64,000 nucleotides of DNA from Ypsolopha sequella (Eukaryota; Arthropoda; Insecta; Lepidoptera; Ypsolophidae): positions 8,804,001-8,868,000 of the forward strand of contig OW203991.1 in assembly GCA_934047225.1 (NCBI GenBank), written 5' to 3'. A program made the translations under genes and the position numbers. Shown piece by piece: positions 1-10,696 of the stretch. Numbering within the stretch: position 1 is the stretch's first letter; each line of letters starts with the position of its first letter. The notes under the pieces are model-generated. The model worked only from the letters and a program-made list of their open reading frames with translations, had not been told where the DNA came from and made no database searches.

Positions 1-2
1 GT

Positions 3-1337
3 GTGCCCCGGGAGGCTCTTTGGGAAGTCCTAAGGCGATCTGGCTGTCCTTCGAAGTTTGTAAATATCATTCGTCAATTTCACGACACCATGCTGGGAAG
101 AGTGCAGTTCGATGACAGCCTTTCTGAGGGGTTTCCGGTGACGTGCGGCGTCAAACAGGGCTGCGTAATGGCTCCAACACTCTTCGGGATTTTCTTCGGA
201 GCTGTTATTTCAGATGCTATCCAGCACTGTGACGATCCCATCTCCGTCACTGTACGCACCGACAAGGGAGTCTTCGACTTGTCAAGATTCCGGGCAAAAG
301 GAAAATGTCACCAGCTTCGCATTCTGGATGCTCTATACGCGGATGATGCTTGCTTCATGGCCGATAGTCATAGCAAACTCCAAACTTATCTGGACCATTT
401 TCATGCCTCTTGCAAAAAATTCGGCTTAACAATCAGCGCTTCCAAGACTCAGGTACTGGTACAACCACCGCGGGGGAACCCTTCAGAAACACCCAACGTT
501 CTCCTGGGCGAGCGTGTCTTAGACGTGGTATCTCACTTCCGCTACCTTGGAACTGAGATCAGAAATGACAACCGTCTGGACACTGAGATTCCGGTGCGGA
601 TTGCAAGAGCCGCTTCCGCCTTTGGCAAACTCAATGACAGAGTCTGGAAATCGCACGACCTAAAACTGAAGACGAAGCTGGCCGTCTATAAGGCAATTGT
701 CCTGCCAATATTACTATATGCCTCCGAAACATGGTGCCTCTATAGCAAAAACGTTAAAAAACTGGATGCTTTCCACATGAGGTGCCTTCGTAACATTCTG
801 AGGATAACCTGGCAGGACCGTGTTCCAAATACGGAAGTTCTGAGGCGGACACAAATGCACGGCATGGAAGCAATGCTGATGAAATCTCAGCTTAGGTGGT
901 GCGGTCATGTGGTGCGCATGGAAGATGCGAGACTGCCCAAAGAAGTCTTTTACTCTCAGCTGTCATACGGAGCGCGAAAAGCCGGTGGACAACATCTTCG
1001 TTACAAAGATGTCCTGAAAAGGCATCTAACCGCCTGTGGCATTCCGCCTGGCAGTTGGGAGGAAGCTGCTCGCGAGCGGATTGGGTGGCGCTCGGTCATC
1101 CATAATCGTGTAAAGGAGTTCGAGGAAACCAGACTCGAGACCCTTGACTCCAACCGGCAGCAGCGCAAGACTCGTCCGAAGCCCACATACACATACACGT
1201 ACAACGGTCGCGGTGAACTACACTGCGGTCGCTGTAATCGGACTTTTAGAACCAAGCTGGGTTTCGCGAGTCATATTCGCGCTCATCGCCGTAGAAGTCC
1301 ATCAAATCATGAGGTCGCCGTCGTCGGACTACGATGA
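3..1337 (+). CDS. Non-LTR retrotransposon ORF2, C-terminal part (reverse transcriptase), cut by window edge
   Basis: This open frame of about 444 codons encodes the palm, thumb and tail of a LINE reverse transcriptase, which copies element RNA into DNA at a nicked target. Seen: the motif GVKQGCVMAPTLF near residue 49, the catalytic YADD at about residues 112-115, and a thumb region with LYASETWC and RWCGHVVRM. A classical C2H2 finger (C-x2-C-x12-H-x3-H, about residues 408-428) lies at the C-terminus, followed by a stop. The frame is already open at base 3, so the endonuclease and N-terminal RT motifs lie outside the window. I see no internal stop or frameshift, which suggests a fairly young copy. 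The exact clade is not certain; it belongs to the RTE/CR1-like endonuclease-RT group. It lies downstream of, and opposite to, the Side-like exons. Confidence 0.85.
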   Translation: MPREALWEVLRRSGCPSKFVNIIRQFHDTMLGRVQFDDSLSEGFPVTCGVKQGCVMAPTLFGIFFGAVISDAIQHCDDPISVTVRTDKGVFDLSRFRAKGKCHQLRILDALYADDACFMADSHSKLQTYLDHFHASCKKFGLTISASKTQVLVQPPRGNPSETPNVLLGERVLDVVSHFRYLGTEIRNDNRLDTEIPVRIARAASAFGKLNDRVWKSHDLKLKTKLAVYKAIVLPILLYASETWCLYSKNVKKLDAFHMRCLRNILRITWQDRVPNTEVLRRTQMHGMEAMLMKSQLRWCGHVVRMEDARLPKEVFYSQLSYGARKAGGQHLRYKDVLKRHLTACGIPPGSWEEAARERIGWRSVIHNRVKEFEETRLETLDSNRQQRKTRPKPTYTYTYNGRGELHCGRCNRTFRTKLGFASHIRAHRRRSPSNHEVAVVGLR

Positions 1338-1360
1338 GGAGGACATCATCATCATCACAT
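1338..1360 (+). repeat. LINE 3' tail microsatellite (ATC)n
   Basis: Directly after the RT stop codon the sequence passes through GAGGAC into four ATC repeats. Short microsatellite tails are usual at the 3' ends of RTE-like LINEs, so this is probably the element's 3' terminus. Confidence 0.5.
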
Positions 1361-3010
1361 TCCGTGTAAACATGGGTAGCAGTATTGTCGAAAGTAACGC
1401 AATGACAATCCAGCTGAACCTAATTTAGCTGTTGTACATGACGGAGCTATTTTTTAAAAAAGCTAGCGGTTTTGTAAAACATCCGATTCTACAATCCAAC
1501 TTCGACATAAATAAAGCAAGTGCGATTCATTTCCTACGGGCGGCGCGGCGGTGCGGCGTAAAAACAAATAATGCTTACAAGACACACTCTTTTATTTCAT
1601 TTTTATTTCGGCAGCCGTAAAATCCTTATGTTTTTATAAAATATTGAGCAAGCTTGTCCGACTAGCCTTTCTGAAACCCTTCTTGCATGGCGTATAACTT
1701 ATAGGTACAGGAATTTATAAAATGAAAACTATAAGTAAGTATACTATTTAGGCAACAGAATTAAAATAAAGCGCGCGCATGTGACTTTATTTGTATGGGT
1801 TTCACTATGGTGGCGGGCGGCGCGTGGGCGATATCAACCGAACCGTGACGTCACGCAGGGAGCGCGCGATAATCTCGGAAATTTAAAAAGTGGTCTAAAC
1901 TTCTCGAGGTGATAACTACGGTAATACTGCATATATGTACGTGAAATAAAAACTAATATAGTTTTTATTTATATTTATTAATAAATACTTAAGTATTTAT
2001 AATTAGTATTTTTTAGTGCAACATTTTAACACTTTTGTGATCTCCATTAATTAGAAAAGAAGCTACGAAACCATTGTACTCTTTTGCAGCTACGTCTTTC
2101 TTGCCTAGTCATTCTTAGGGCAGCAATCGGGAATTGTTCAGACGCAGTGAAAACACATTTTGCTTCTCTTCCGTTGACGAAGTTTTTGTTCAAACTCTTT
2201 GAGAGCGATCTCCTTGTCTCCATCAGAAGAAATATAAATTTAAATAAAGGAAATTAGGAATAAAAGACTTGTTTTTGAATTTAGTGACAGACTTTTTCAA
2301 ATAAATTGCATGCTATGTTTTTTTTTGTTACCGTAACGTTAGAGCGATGTTGGGGCTTAAATTTACATTTTGTATAGAATTTGACAGTACGTCACTAACA
2401 TAGCATTTTATTCATTTCTATTTCTTCACTGGATTTAATTTTGCAAAGGCAACCTAAAAATATTCCACTGAATTTCGAATCCTAACTATTCGAATCCTAA
2501 GTATCCTAAATATTCTATGAGAATGTGTGGGCTCTCATAATTTAATTTAACTTTATTATATTTACTTTTCTTCCTTAGAGAATGCCTCCAAAAACTTTTT
2601 TATTAAAGCTTAAATTAATTGGAAAAATATGTTCTGGTGCAGATTTGCGAATTTTAACTTAATAGAAGACCAAAAAAAAACCAAGGTATTTAATATGAAG
2701 GTAGTAGTTCCACGAAAATTTATATTATCTAGGTACTTAATTATTTATTAAAGTTTGAATAAAAACAAAAAACAAGAGCTATATATAATTACATCGTCCC
2801 AATGACAATCCTTGAGGGGTCAGAAAAAACAAAGTGGAAGACACGGTACCCGGCTTCCCTGGACCTACAAATGGATCTATATTCCCTTCGTCTCGCTCGC
2901 GTTACTGTCGAAACTCGTCGCTCTATCTCTTACATTCGGTGGCACTTGTTCAAAAAAGAGATTCATTTTCTAGTTGACGATATAAGAATGTATCGTATCT
3001 TCCTAACCCA
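1361..3010. other. Non-coding stretch, no gene recognised
   Basis: AT-rich DNA with only short chance frames. A GC-rich patch at about 1771-1873 contains alternating GC runs and a GTGACGTCAC palindrome. I looked on the minus strand for further Ig exons of the Side-like gene and saw none. Confidence 0.6.
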
Positions 3011-3341
3011 CTAATATTATAAATGCGAAAGTTTGGATGGATGGATGGATGGATGGATGTTTGTTACTACTACACACCGAAACTACTGAAACGATTAATC
3101 TGAAACTTTGCACAAATGTAGTTCTAGACCTGGAATAGGACATAGGCTACTTTTTATCTCATAAATTAGTCCCCATTGGAAAGCAATGGGTTGTCAAGTT
3201 CCTATAGAAAAATGATATTCTGTTACTCCTTCATGCCGTTGAATATTAGTGGGATGGGATTGTGAGGATGGGATGGGATGGGATTCGATACGACTATACA
3301 AAAATTTAAACAACGCGGGCGAAGCCTCGGGCAAAAGCTAG
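3011..3341 (+). mobile_element. Helitron-like non-autonomous repeat with GGAT microsatellite
   Basis: It opens with CTAATATTATAAATGCG and then a run of TGGA repeats (3034-3059). The body reads GGACATAGGCTACTTTTTATC. It ends GCGGGCGAAGCCTCGGGC followed by AAAAGCTAG. I recognise this as a very common lepidopteran repeat. The imperfect GC hairpin followed closely by CTAG resembles a Helitron 3' terminus. A GGGAT-rich run lies at 3250-3286. The Helitron assignment is inference. Confidence 0.5.
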
Positions 3342-3511
3342 TTTGTTATGTCAATGGTAAGAACTGTGAAGTTCAAGTCACAGGCGCTGGTCGAGTTCTA
3401 CCTTCTATTTGCGCAACATGCTTTCATTTAACATTTTTTTGTCATCCATTATACCAAAAAAATCGGAATAAATAGGCACATTTATCATATAATAGCCTCG
3501 AGAATACCTAC

Positions 3512-3720
3512 CAATAACAGTAAAATTCAGCCTCATGTTTCTAGTCGGCGAATTCCTGAAGTCCACTCTGCACCTGTAGACTCCAGCATCGGCAGCCAAT
3601 ACGGAGTCCACCAGAAGAACCGCTGGGGCAGCAGCAGCCCTAAAGAAGGCTCTGCTGCCGAACCCTTGTTGAGAAGACCAGAGCTTCGGCTGCGAGGCCA
3701 GGCGCCCACGGACGTCGAAA
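3512..3720 (-). CDS. Sidestep-family Ig protein, exon encoding second half of Ig V domain
   Basis: On the minus strand TTTTCTCCTCAG precedes the exon and GTAGGT follows it. The 209 bases give one base, 69 codons and one base. The product begins FDVRGR, runs through FGSRAFFRAAA, and carries the V-set signature DAGVYRCRVDF, in which the Cys closes the Ig disulfide. It continues NSPTRNMRLNFTVI. The SFDxRGR and VYRCRVDFRNSPTRN strings are typical of insect Sidestep proteins, which act on the neuronal surface as partners of Beaten-path receptors. The two bases AG carried from the preceding exon complete the Ser codon. The phase-1 exit expects a further Ig exon at lower coordinates, outside the window. 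Confidence 0.9.
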
Positions 3721-3848
3721 CTGAGGAGAAAAGGTCACTGGTGAAAACCAAGATGGTGAAATAGTTAACTTTCGCGATTCCGAAGGGAAGACACGGGTCT
3801 TAGTCGTGTAGATACACAACACATCTTAAAGATATATTATGTTCTTAC

Positions 3849-4725
3849 TAGACATGGGATGGGTAATGGTTCAGCCGGGTACCCGGCAGCGCTGACATGC
3901 TGTGCCGCGTGCATTTTGCTTGCCCGCTCGCGCGGAACTGAGTGTAGGGCTGCCACCTCCAATCGAGTGTTGCGCGCTAGCTCCGATGTAAAAAAGCGCC
4001 AGATTCCGCTAAACATAATTTTTTATAAAAAGCGCCAGACGTAGCGCTATTTATAGGTTGTATATTGGTGGTTTGATTGATTAGCTGATTGCATTTGATT
4101 GGCTTTTTCAGAAAAATACGTCATTTATAGAACCGTAAAGAATTATTAAAAGAAGATTAAAGAATTATTAAAATGCAATTTTATACGAAATTAAATCAAG
4201 CAAGTAGAATTAGCATCACTGAAACAAAATTTATTCCAAAATAGCGCTTGATTTCCCAAAATTATTCCGAAAAAGCGCCAAAAATAATGAAACAAAGCTC
4301 ATTACGAAATAGCGCTAGATTTTCCGCTAGGCGCTAAAAACGAATTTTGAGCGCTGAGTGGTCAAAAAAAGCGCTAGATCTGGCGCGAAAAGCGCTGATC
4401 TGGCAGCATTAAGTGAGTGAGCCTGGCCGCCAGGCCCTGGCGAGTGGCGCCAGCGTCACAGTTTATACTGTGCCAGCGTCGTCTACTGCTCTGCCCAACA
4501 TCACGATTCACCCGGCTTGATGCCAATTGTACTGAGAAACTGGTGTTTTTACATCATAATTTGCCAATTTTTAATTACAAATACTAAATATAATAGAACC
4601 ATTTGTATTTTTCTATTTGTATTTAGCCGGGTACCCGGCATAATTACCCGTTACCCGGCCAGATCCTAAAAAAAAGCCGGTACCGCCGGGTACCGGATCC
4701 AAACCGGGTACCCGTCCCATGTCTA
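3849..4725. mobile_element. hAT-like DNA element, outer (877 bp) with 8-bp target duplication
   Basis: Its ends are inverted (TAGACATGGGATGGGTA left, TACCCGTCCCATGTCTA right). They are flanked on both sides by GTTCTTAC (3841-3848 and 4726-4733), a perfect 8-bp target-site duplication as hAT elements make. The subterminal regions are rich in CCGGGTACCCGG. There is no transposase frame. It lies in the intron between the two Ig exons, and a second element (3945-4411) is inserted in it. Confidence 0.8.
3945..4411. mobile_element. hAT-like element nested in the outer one (467 bp)
   Basis: The ends TAGGGCTGCCA and TGGCAGCATTA are inverted with two mismatches. They are flanked by ACTGAGTG (3937-3944) and AGTGAGTG (4412-4419), an 8-bp duplication with one mismatch. 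The interior holds about a dozen GCGCT, AGCGCC or related motifs on both strands, like subterminal transposase-binding repeats. No coding capacity is seen. Confidence 0.65.
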
Positions 4726-4764
4726 GTTCTTACGTTTAAATTAGCTGTAATTATGCTCCATGTT

Positions 4765-4799
<35 letters not shown>

Positions 4800-4823
4800 G
4801 ATGATGATGATGATGATGATGAT
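4765..4823. repeat. (ATG)n microsatellite
   Basis: About 19 ATG units, interrupted once by AAG near 4798. Confidence 0.95.
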
Positions 4824-5131
4824 TTAGCAGCAGTTTCGATTTAATTCCTCGGTTGAAATAATTTATTTATGAAAAGCTTTATGAATCGGATTTTTATTTA
4901 TTTCTAATTTAGCTGGTAACTCCGTTGTTTATTACTTGACAACATTGACTACTTCGTTTTATTATATTACTTTTCATAATTTACAAAATTAAAACGAATA
5001 CAACATATTAATTTAAAAAAATCATAAATTAAATAGAAAATTTGATTTAGATCGTTGCCGCTGGGGAGAGTATCCAAGAGACTGGCACTACAAGCATTCT
5101 TTAAAAAATTTTAAACAAGAGTATCACTGAC

Positions 5132-5264
5132 CTGTAAAGAGGCTCTCCATCAGACTCTTTGAACCACAGCACCATGGATACCTCGTCGCCCGCGGCAAGA
5201 GGCTGAATATCGCAAGGTAAAGCGGCCTTCTTGCCTAGCACTCCTTGCACGTGAGCTGTTGGCA
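5132..5264 (-). CDS. Sidestep-family Ig protein, exon encoding first half of Ig V domain
   Basis: Minus-strand acceptor TTTGTTTCAG and donor GTCAGTG bound 133 bases (2 + 43 codons + 2). The product reads [20 protein letters not shown] and later [13 protein letters not shown]. This gives the first Ig cysteine (LPCD) and the core tryptophan (VLWF) of a V-type domain, both in the wording typical of Sidestep relatives. The exon starts with the last two bases of a Val codon, so the upstream exon must end in phase 1. The signal-peptide exon at 50417-50525 does so. It ends with AG, completed by the T of the next exon at 3720. The shared frame, phases and family motifs make this a firm call. Confidence 0.9.
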
Positions 5265-5334
5265 CTGAAACAAATACAATCATTCAAAATATTTCTTTTT
5301 GAGTTTATTAAGGGTGCATATAAATTGAGAACCT

Positions 5335-5450
5335 TATTTTACATCAATCAGAACTGAACTCTATGACGTTTCTTTTAGGTTTAAAATAGCGCGATCTGAT
5401 CCGCGGCTTTTACGACAACCGAGAAATACGCGCTCACGAAAAACTGACTT
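5335..5450 (+). repeat. Interspersed repeat, copy 1 (inverted relative at 42700-42860)
   Basis: Shares AGAACTGAACTCTATGA, a TTTAAAATAGCGCG block and ACAACCGA with the reverse complement of 42700-42860. The family is not recognised. Confidence 0.6.
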
Positions 5451-5844
5451 TTAATTAATTTTTTAACTCGGCTTCTAGATGAAATTATTAAAATAATCTA
5501 AGACAAACTTACGGGGGCATTTGTTCACTTATTTTTAATACAAATTTCAGATTACATATTTCAAAGTTGTTTGATTTAAGAAAGGCCTTTAAACACTTGA
5601 AAAACATGAAAATTAGAGGTAAATACATATTTTCTTCTGTCGAGTAAATTTAAAACTACTACGTTTTTGCTAAAACATCCTTATCGCAAGTGTAGTCTAT
5701 TATCTGTTTTATTTTTATTAAATCGATTTACCAAGCAACACGATGTGAAATAGTCATTTGAAGTAGTACAGTTGACATTATACGCTCCCATAGTGAAAAC
5801 TACACGTACCGCCGAAATATTTGAGAATTTTAAGTGATATAGGT

Positions 5845-5960
5845 CCCGGCAGTAAATAATGCACATCGTATCGTAGCGTCATCTCTATCGCACGAAGCAC
5901 TAAAAGTCCGGTGACAGACATTGCGCTCTACGAAGCCGATGTGCATTATTTACTACCGGG
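5845..5960. mobile_element. Short MITE with 24-bp terminal inverted repeats
   Basis: Positions 5845-5868 and 5937-5960 are inverted copies with one mismatch (CCCGG..AGTAAATAATGCACATCG). The right half recurs at 6468-6544. Target duplication is unclear. Confidence 0.7.
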
Positions 5961-6467
5961 TACTGTACTACGAAAAGCAGCTCTGTGATTAAAGCGCGCG
6001 TCACCTAAGTACCGTTACAAAAGTGAAAGAATTTTCCATATAGGACCCTAGGGAACTGCACATTCTCAGGAAATAAACTATAGCCTATATCCAAGTGAAG
6101 AGTCTAACCATTACAACAGTAAATACATTTTCAAAATCTGTTCTGTAGTTATAAATGACTATGCCTTAAGGTGATTGCCCGTCCCGTCCCCAGGAAAAAA
6201 TCTATAGCTATGTCCAAGTAAAGAGTTATTAAAAACTCTTACAACAGTTAAACAATTGTTTATATAGGTTCATTAGTACCAGAGATTACCCGCGTGAAAT
6301 TAATTCAGGCTATGTCCCTAGGGAACTGCGCATCCCCAGGGAACAAACTATAGTCTATAGCACTCAGGAATAATAGTACCCTTTAGTAAAAGAATTTTTA
6401 GAAAAGGATCGATAGTTCCTCCTTCTACATCCAAATTCATATACTAACAATCTTACAAACACTTTCT

Positions 6468-6544
6468 AGCACTAAAAGTCCGGTGACAGAGATGACGTTC
6501 TACAAAGCCGAAAATAGCCGATGTGCATTATTTTCTGCCGGGTA
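6468..6544 (+). repeat. Half copy of the 5845-5960 MITE
   Basis: Starts AGCACTAAAAGTCCGGTGAC and ends CCGATGTGCATTATTTTCTG, matching 5896-5962 with a small internal insertion. Confidence 0.7.
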
Positions 6545-6701
6545 ATGTAGATGGTGTAGATTGAAAACTTACCGCTGGCTTTATTGTACTTTGGCTTAAT
6601 GGTATTTTATTGTAGATTCGAGATATAAAGTTCTTGCTTTAATAAAATGTATGGGCTCCAATATTATTAAAACTCGCGTGAGCTGACATACTAAATTATT
6701 A

Positions 6702-6834
6702 TTACATACGGCTTGAACACTCACGTGTGATTGAGCTAAGAACGACACTCGCCTTGATAATGCCGAAATTGTATCGGTGAAACGGTTAGCATATAGTCAA
6801 CAACAATCACACGGGAGTATTCAAGCCGTATGTA
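6702..6834. mobile_element. Palindromic MITE-like element
   Basis: The ends TTACATACGGCTTGAA and TTCAAGCCGTATGTAA are inverted; the arms extend about 32 bp. The surrounding sequence repeats TGTATGGGCTCCA on either side (near 6649 and 6845). Confidence 0.6.
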
Positions 6835-7206
6835 ATAACAATTTTGTATGGGCTCCATCAATACAGCCATGCATGATCTTCTTGGAAAAACAAGTGAGAA
6901 GACTCACTAGAACTTTTTAAAAAATGACGTCTCCCGCACTTTTCCCTCAGTTTATGTCAATAAACGACTACTAGACAAAGAGGCGATGCAACACTTTGAA
7001 CTTTCGTACCGAAGATTCACTCTTTTTCTTTCTAAGAAAAAGTAAAGATTTCTCAAGAAAAGTAAGTAAGTACTGAACTTTGTTCATTTCGCTTGAGTAG
7101 AAAGTCGAAGCTTTTATTAAAAGTGCAACAAAGTCTGGAATAATCTCGTGTGTCTTCAATGTTTATATTGAAATATTTTGCTTTGTGTTGACGTAGGTGT
7201 ACTATA

Positions 7207-7667
7207 GTAGAGCCACTGAGTGATGGCGCCTATGACGTTTAAATGCCTACAAAGTATCGTAATTATTTATAAGCAAGTGTGAATTACAAAATGTAATACT
7301 TCATTGTTGCTTGATTGTGCAATAGAATTCGTATAGAAACAAAGAATTAAAAAAAAAAGTTTCTCGTTTTTTATAGGTCGTGTTTGAGGTCGCCAAGTTA
7401 CGCAATAATATTTAATTTTAAAAAAAACAATTACGAAGTTAAACTAAAAGAAATTAAATGATAGTAAAACACTTTTTTCGATTTATAGCCCTCCAATAGC
7501 TACGCCACTGGTTTTGGCACATTTTCCTTTTGTATCATTATGTTGAATGTTGAATGACGTGTCTAATGTTGAGTAAACTCACACTTGATTTTTATTTTAG
7601 CCGAAATTTGAAATGTACCTCATCACTAAATGCAGCTGTCATAAGTGCCATCACTCAGTGGCCCTAC
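7207..7667. mobile_element. Element with about 21-bp inverted ends
   Basis: GTAGAGCCACTGAGTGATGG on the left and CCATCACTCAGTGGCCCTAC on the right are inverted with one mismatch. The interior is AT-rich and non-coding. Target duplication is not clear. Confidence 0.45.
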
Positions 7668-7911
7668 TTTACCATGATAGGACACTTGATTCGACATGGC
7701 AGTTTCTTGAATAACATCACGGAAGGAAAAGTCGAGGGGAAAAGAGGAAATGAAGAACGTTGTACATTTTTGCAGTTATGACTGAAGGAACCTCCATAGA
7801 CGTCGGCACGCAATTTCATCTTAAATTCTTTTTAGGCGAAGAATAATTCTTTTTTGAACTTGGCCCCTTTTTCACATGTATGTTTTTGGTGGGATATCAT
7901 TGATTTTTGTA

Positions 7912-8088
7912 AAATTGTATTTTAACAAAATGCTGAGAGGACAAAAAGTGCTTCTTCAAGTTGAATTTGAAGGCAGCCATTGAGGGAAGACTTTTAAGGG
8001 AGTGTGGAAGATAATTCCAAAGACGGACATCGTCCACTGTAAAAGGTCCAGAGTAACGTTCCGAGTAATGAATTGGTATAAATAACAT
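7912..8088 (-). pseudogene. LINE ORF2 C-terminal fragment
   Basis: The minus-strand product contains YSGPFTVDDVRLWNYLPHSL, then SLPSMAAFKFNLKKHFLSS. This is the usual C-terminal tail of jockey/CR1-type reverse transcriptases (a WN.LP block followed by F-K-x-x-L-K). There is no catalytic region, so this is a remnant left by 5' truncation or decay. Confidence 0.5.
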
Positions 8089-8115
8089 TAGATAGGTAAG
8101 AAAGATAAGTCCATT

Positions 8116-8511
8116 TTAAACAGTAATAAAAACAGTAGATATACTCGAATACACAAAAAATTATAATCAGTTTCTGGTATATGCAATCTAGGGTTTTGAA
8201 ATTGGAAAACTTGTTTGGATAAATTTTCCTCGATAGAAATTATTGTTGAAATGAGGTCTTCAAACACACTTTTTCTCCTCGTTTGACGAATAGGAACCAT
8301 ATACAGAACTCAAACATATTTTATTAGGTGTGTTTCAACAATATCTAGAGATTTGATATTTGAAAATTTGCTAGCTACGAGTATTTTAGTTTTTTTATAA
8401 AAATTATAAAACTAACATTTTTCGCATTCGCCCTGAATCCGCCCCTCTCGCACTGCGCGATTTTTTGCTAGGAGTGACAGTGACAAAAGTAAAACTCGCA
8501 TAGCCTCTTAA
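8116..8511 (-). mobile_element. TTAA-bounded MITE of the 420-bp family, copy 1
   Basis: It is the reverse complement of 62397-62819. It shares TTTCCTCGATAGAAATTATT, the CCGCCCCTCTCGCACTGCG block and the end GCATAGCCTCTTAA. The left boundary is approximate. Its right TTAA is also the left TTAA of the next element. Confidence 0.6.
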
Positions 8512-8928
8512 GGCGCTCTTATCCCAAAAACAGTAATTTCAAAGTAAAATAGAACTTTCAAATATCGTCTAAAACTTCCAAAAAAAATACGCAATATAGT
8601 TCGAACCTTTATCTAGGTCTTCCACGCATGTGTTACACGATCAGATAAACTTTGCTCGATAGAAATAATTCAAGAACACAGCATGTAATAAGACCTTTCA
8701 AATCATGCCATTTTCATAATTTCACTCTTTTATTAACGAAACATACCTGGTAATATTGGTCTTTAAATTTTCTAGGTCGACCACGTAAGTGGGTTTTAAT
8801 AAACATATCCCTTATTTTTAAAAACCGATAAAAACAACGAAAAAGTACAAAAGTGTGGTTATTTTCTTTACTCCTTACACGTAAAGAAAAAGACAGAGAG
8901 TCACTCTTCTGGGATAAGAGCGCCTTAA
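8508..8928. mobile_element. TTAA-bounded MITE, 421 bp
   Basis: The ends TTAAGGCGCTCTTATCCCA and TGGGATAAGAGCGCCTTAA are perfect 19-bp inverted repeats that include TTAA. The interior has a CTCGATAGAAATAATTC stretch like the neighbouring family. A TTAA target site is characteristic of piggyBac-type transposases. Confidence 0.75.
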
Positions 8929-9340
8929 TACACTTGATAATTCTGCTCGATTTAGTTTAAATTTTGTAGGTGAACAGAGCGGGACGTGGACTGATGCGTG
9001 ACCATCTCTGGGTCACATGATATCGTTACCATGGGAACCGATCTGGAAGCTACTTACTTCATGCGACGAGTCAGTTTCAAAACATAGTGTAAGTTTTACC
9101 TGATAAAATTTAGGCAAATGTCTTGATTTTTTATCCCTACGTTTTTTTCACCTACAAAGTTTCGACAGTTTTATTTTTTTACTTCGTTTTTGTTTAGCGA
9201 AAGCTAAAACGATTTTTCGCCCCAGAAACCCCCTATACTGTAAATTTAATCAAAATCCTTGGAGACAATTTCGAGAACCCGATTACAAATAAACGAGTAT
9301 AATACATATATGAGTGTGTATATGTCACCGTATAATGGCG

Positions 9341-9693
9341 TTAAGAGCGGTTTCGCAGCCGGGTTGTGAAAAACCCGCCTTTTTCTAATAGATCGAAACG
9401 GAACACTTAAATTCAAAATTCACTCAATATTTTATATATTTTTTATGTATTTGTTTATTTTTCCTTCTAACATCTATCTTTACAAATTTGCCCTCAAAAC
9501 GATAGCGTAAACAAAACCAAATCAAGGCTAAGCTCACGAAAAAAAAAAAAAGAGAAATATAAAGAAAAAATATAAACAATAAGTTAATGCTAACATAAAT
9601 TTTATTTACAAAGCACATTTTCCTTATTCAACAAAACCTTATTACCTATGTATTGTGTATGTTGCTATAGCAAAGTTTCCATTGGTTTCTTAA
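9341..9693. mobile_element. Half copy of the TTAAGAGCGG foldback MITE
   Basis: It begins TTAAGAGCGGTTTCGCAGCC and follows one arm of the complete copy at 37552-37925 through CAAAGTTTCCATTGGTTTC. It ends abruptly at a TTAA. About 200 bp of unrelated AT-rich DNA (about 9427-9628) separates the two parts of the arm. Confidence 0.55.
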
Positions 9694-10369
9694 GGGGAAC
9701 GAAAATACAAACAGAAATAACAGTCAGCTTTCGGATGATTTTGTTGCAATAATTAGGTTACGTATAGCCATAAAAAAAATACATGTTTTTGGTTGAACTT
9801 TAAGGTATTCATTTTCCACAAACCACGTTAATCGATTCATATTTGTACTGTCAATGAATTTTTTTGTAACCCTCTATTGCACACTTCTTATCGATTTTGT
9901 TTCAGGTATCGCTTTCGCGATTTTGTTGGTTTTTTTTAAATAAAATTAGTGTGAATGATATGTATTCATTTTCCAAATACCACGTTATTCGGGTCAAAAA
10001 AAGCACCCTCTTTTTCCAAAAATACGTAAATCCACTGATGCAGTCAGCGGCAGCAAGATATTGTCAGTCTACGCCATTTTTACATGCTCTGTGGTCTACG
10101 CCTAGCGTTGGCGCCCGTAAGACGTGGAACCTGTGCCCTTTTTTGCAAGCTATAAATATCTCCCAAAACTACTTCAAAACACATTGAAATTAATTTTATA
10201 AAGTAATATTTCGAGGAGCATCATATTCCTGCCGTTAAAAACTCAACAAAATATGCGTATGAGTGATTTAGCTACATCGTGCCATAGTCATAATAACAAA
10301 ACTGAATGAATTTGTCTTCTCAATAAAACACATTACTTGGTAACTGCTCCACTTTTATATTTACATTAC

Positions 10370-10405
10370 ACTAGCGACCGGTTTCGTTATACTAACATCG
10401 TCAGG
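10370..10405 (-). ncRNA. Hammerhead-like core motif in a repeat
   Basis: Minus strand reads CCTGACGATGTTAGTATAAC then GAAACCGGTCGC. A CUGANGA box and a GAAA box flank a GUUA/UAAC hairpin, as in hammerhead ribozymes, which are known from Penelope-like retroelements. One extra base sits between CUGANGA and the hairpin, so activity is doubtful. About 50 bp beside it (10317-10369) match 54428-54475 in reverse. Confidence 0.35.
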
Positions 10406-10696
10406 ACCTTATTGACAAGATGTTTCAAATGTTCCATCAAGAACCAACAACGACAAGTATCAATTTTTTGAATGAATTTGGATTGAATTCATACTTTTAT
10501 GCGGGAAAATAATATATGTTACTCTAAAAGAATAATTTTGTGATCGTTATTGAAACCCAAATTAATTTACTTATACTTACTGAGATCTATAACAAAGGTC
10601 AATGACCTTTTTGTGAAATTACCCTCTAGTATTGGCTCACCATTTCAGGTCCAATAAGTGAAGTTTTTTGCAAATTATATAGGTACACTTACTTGA

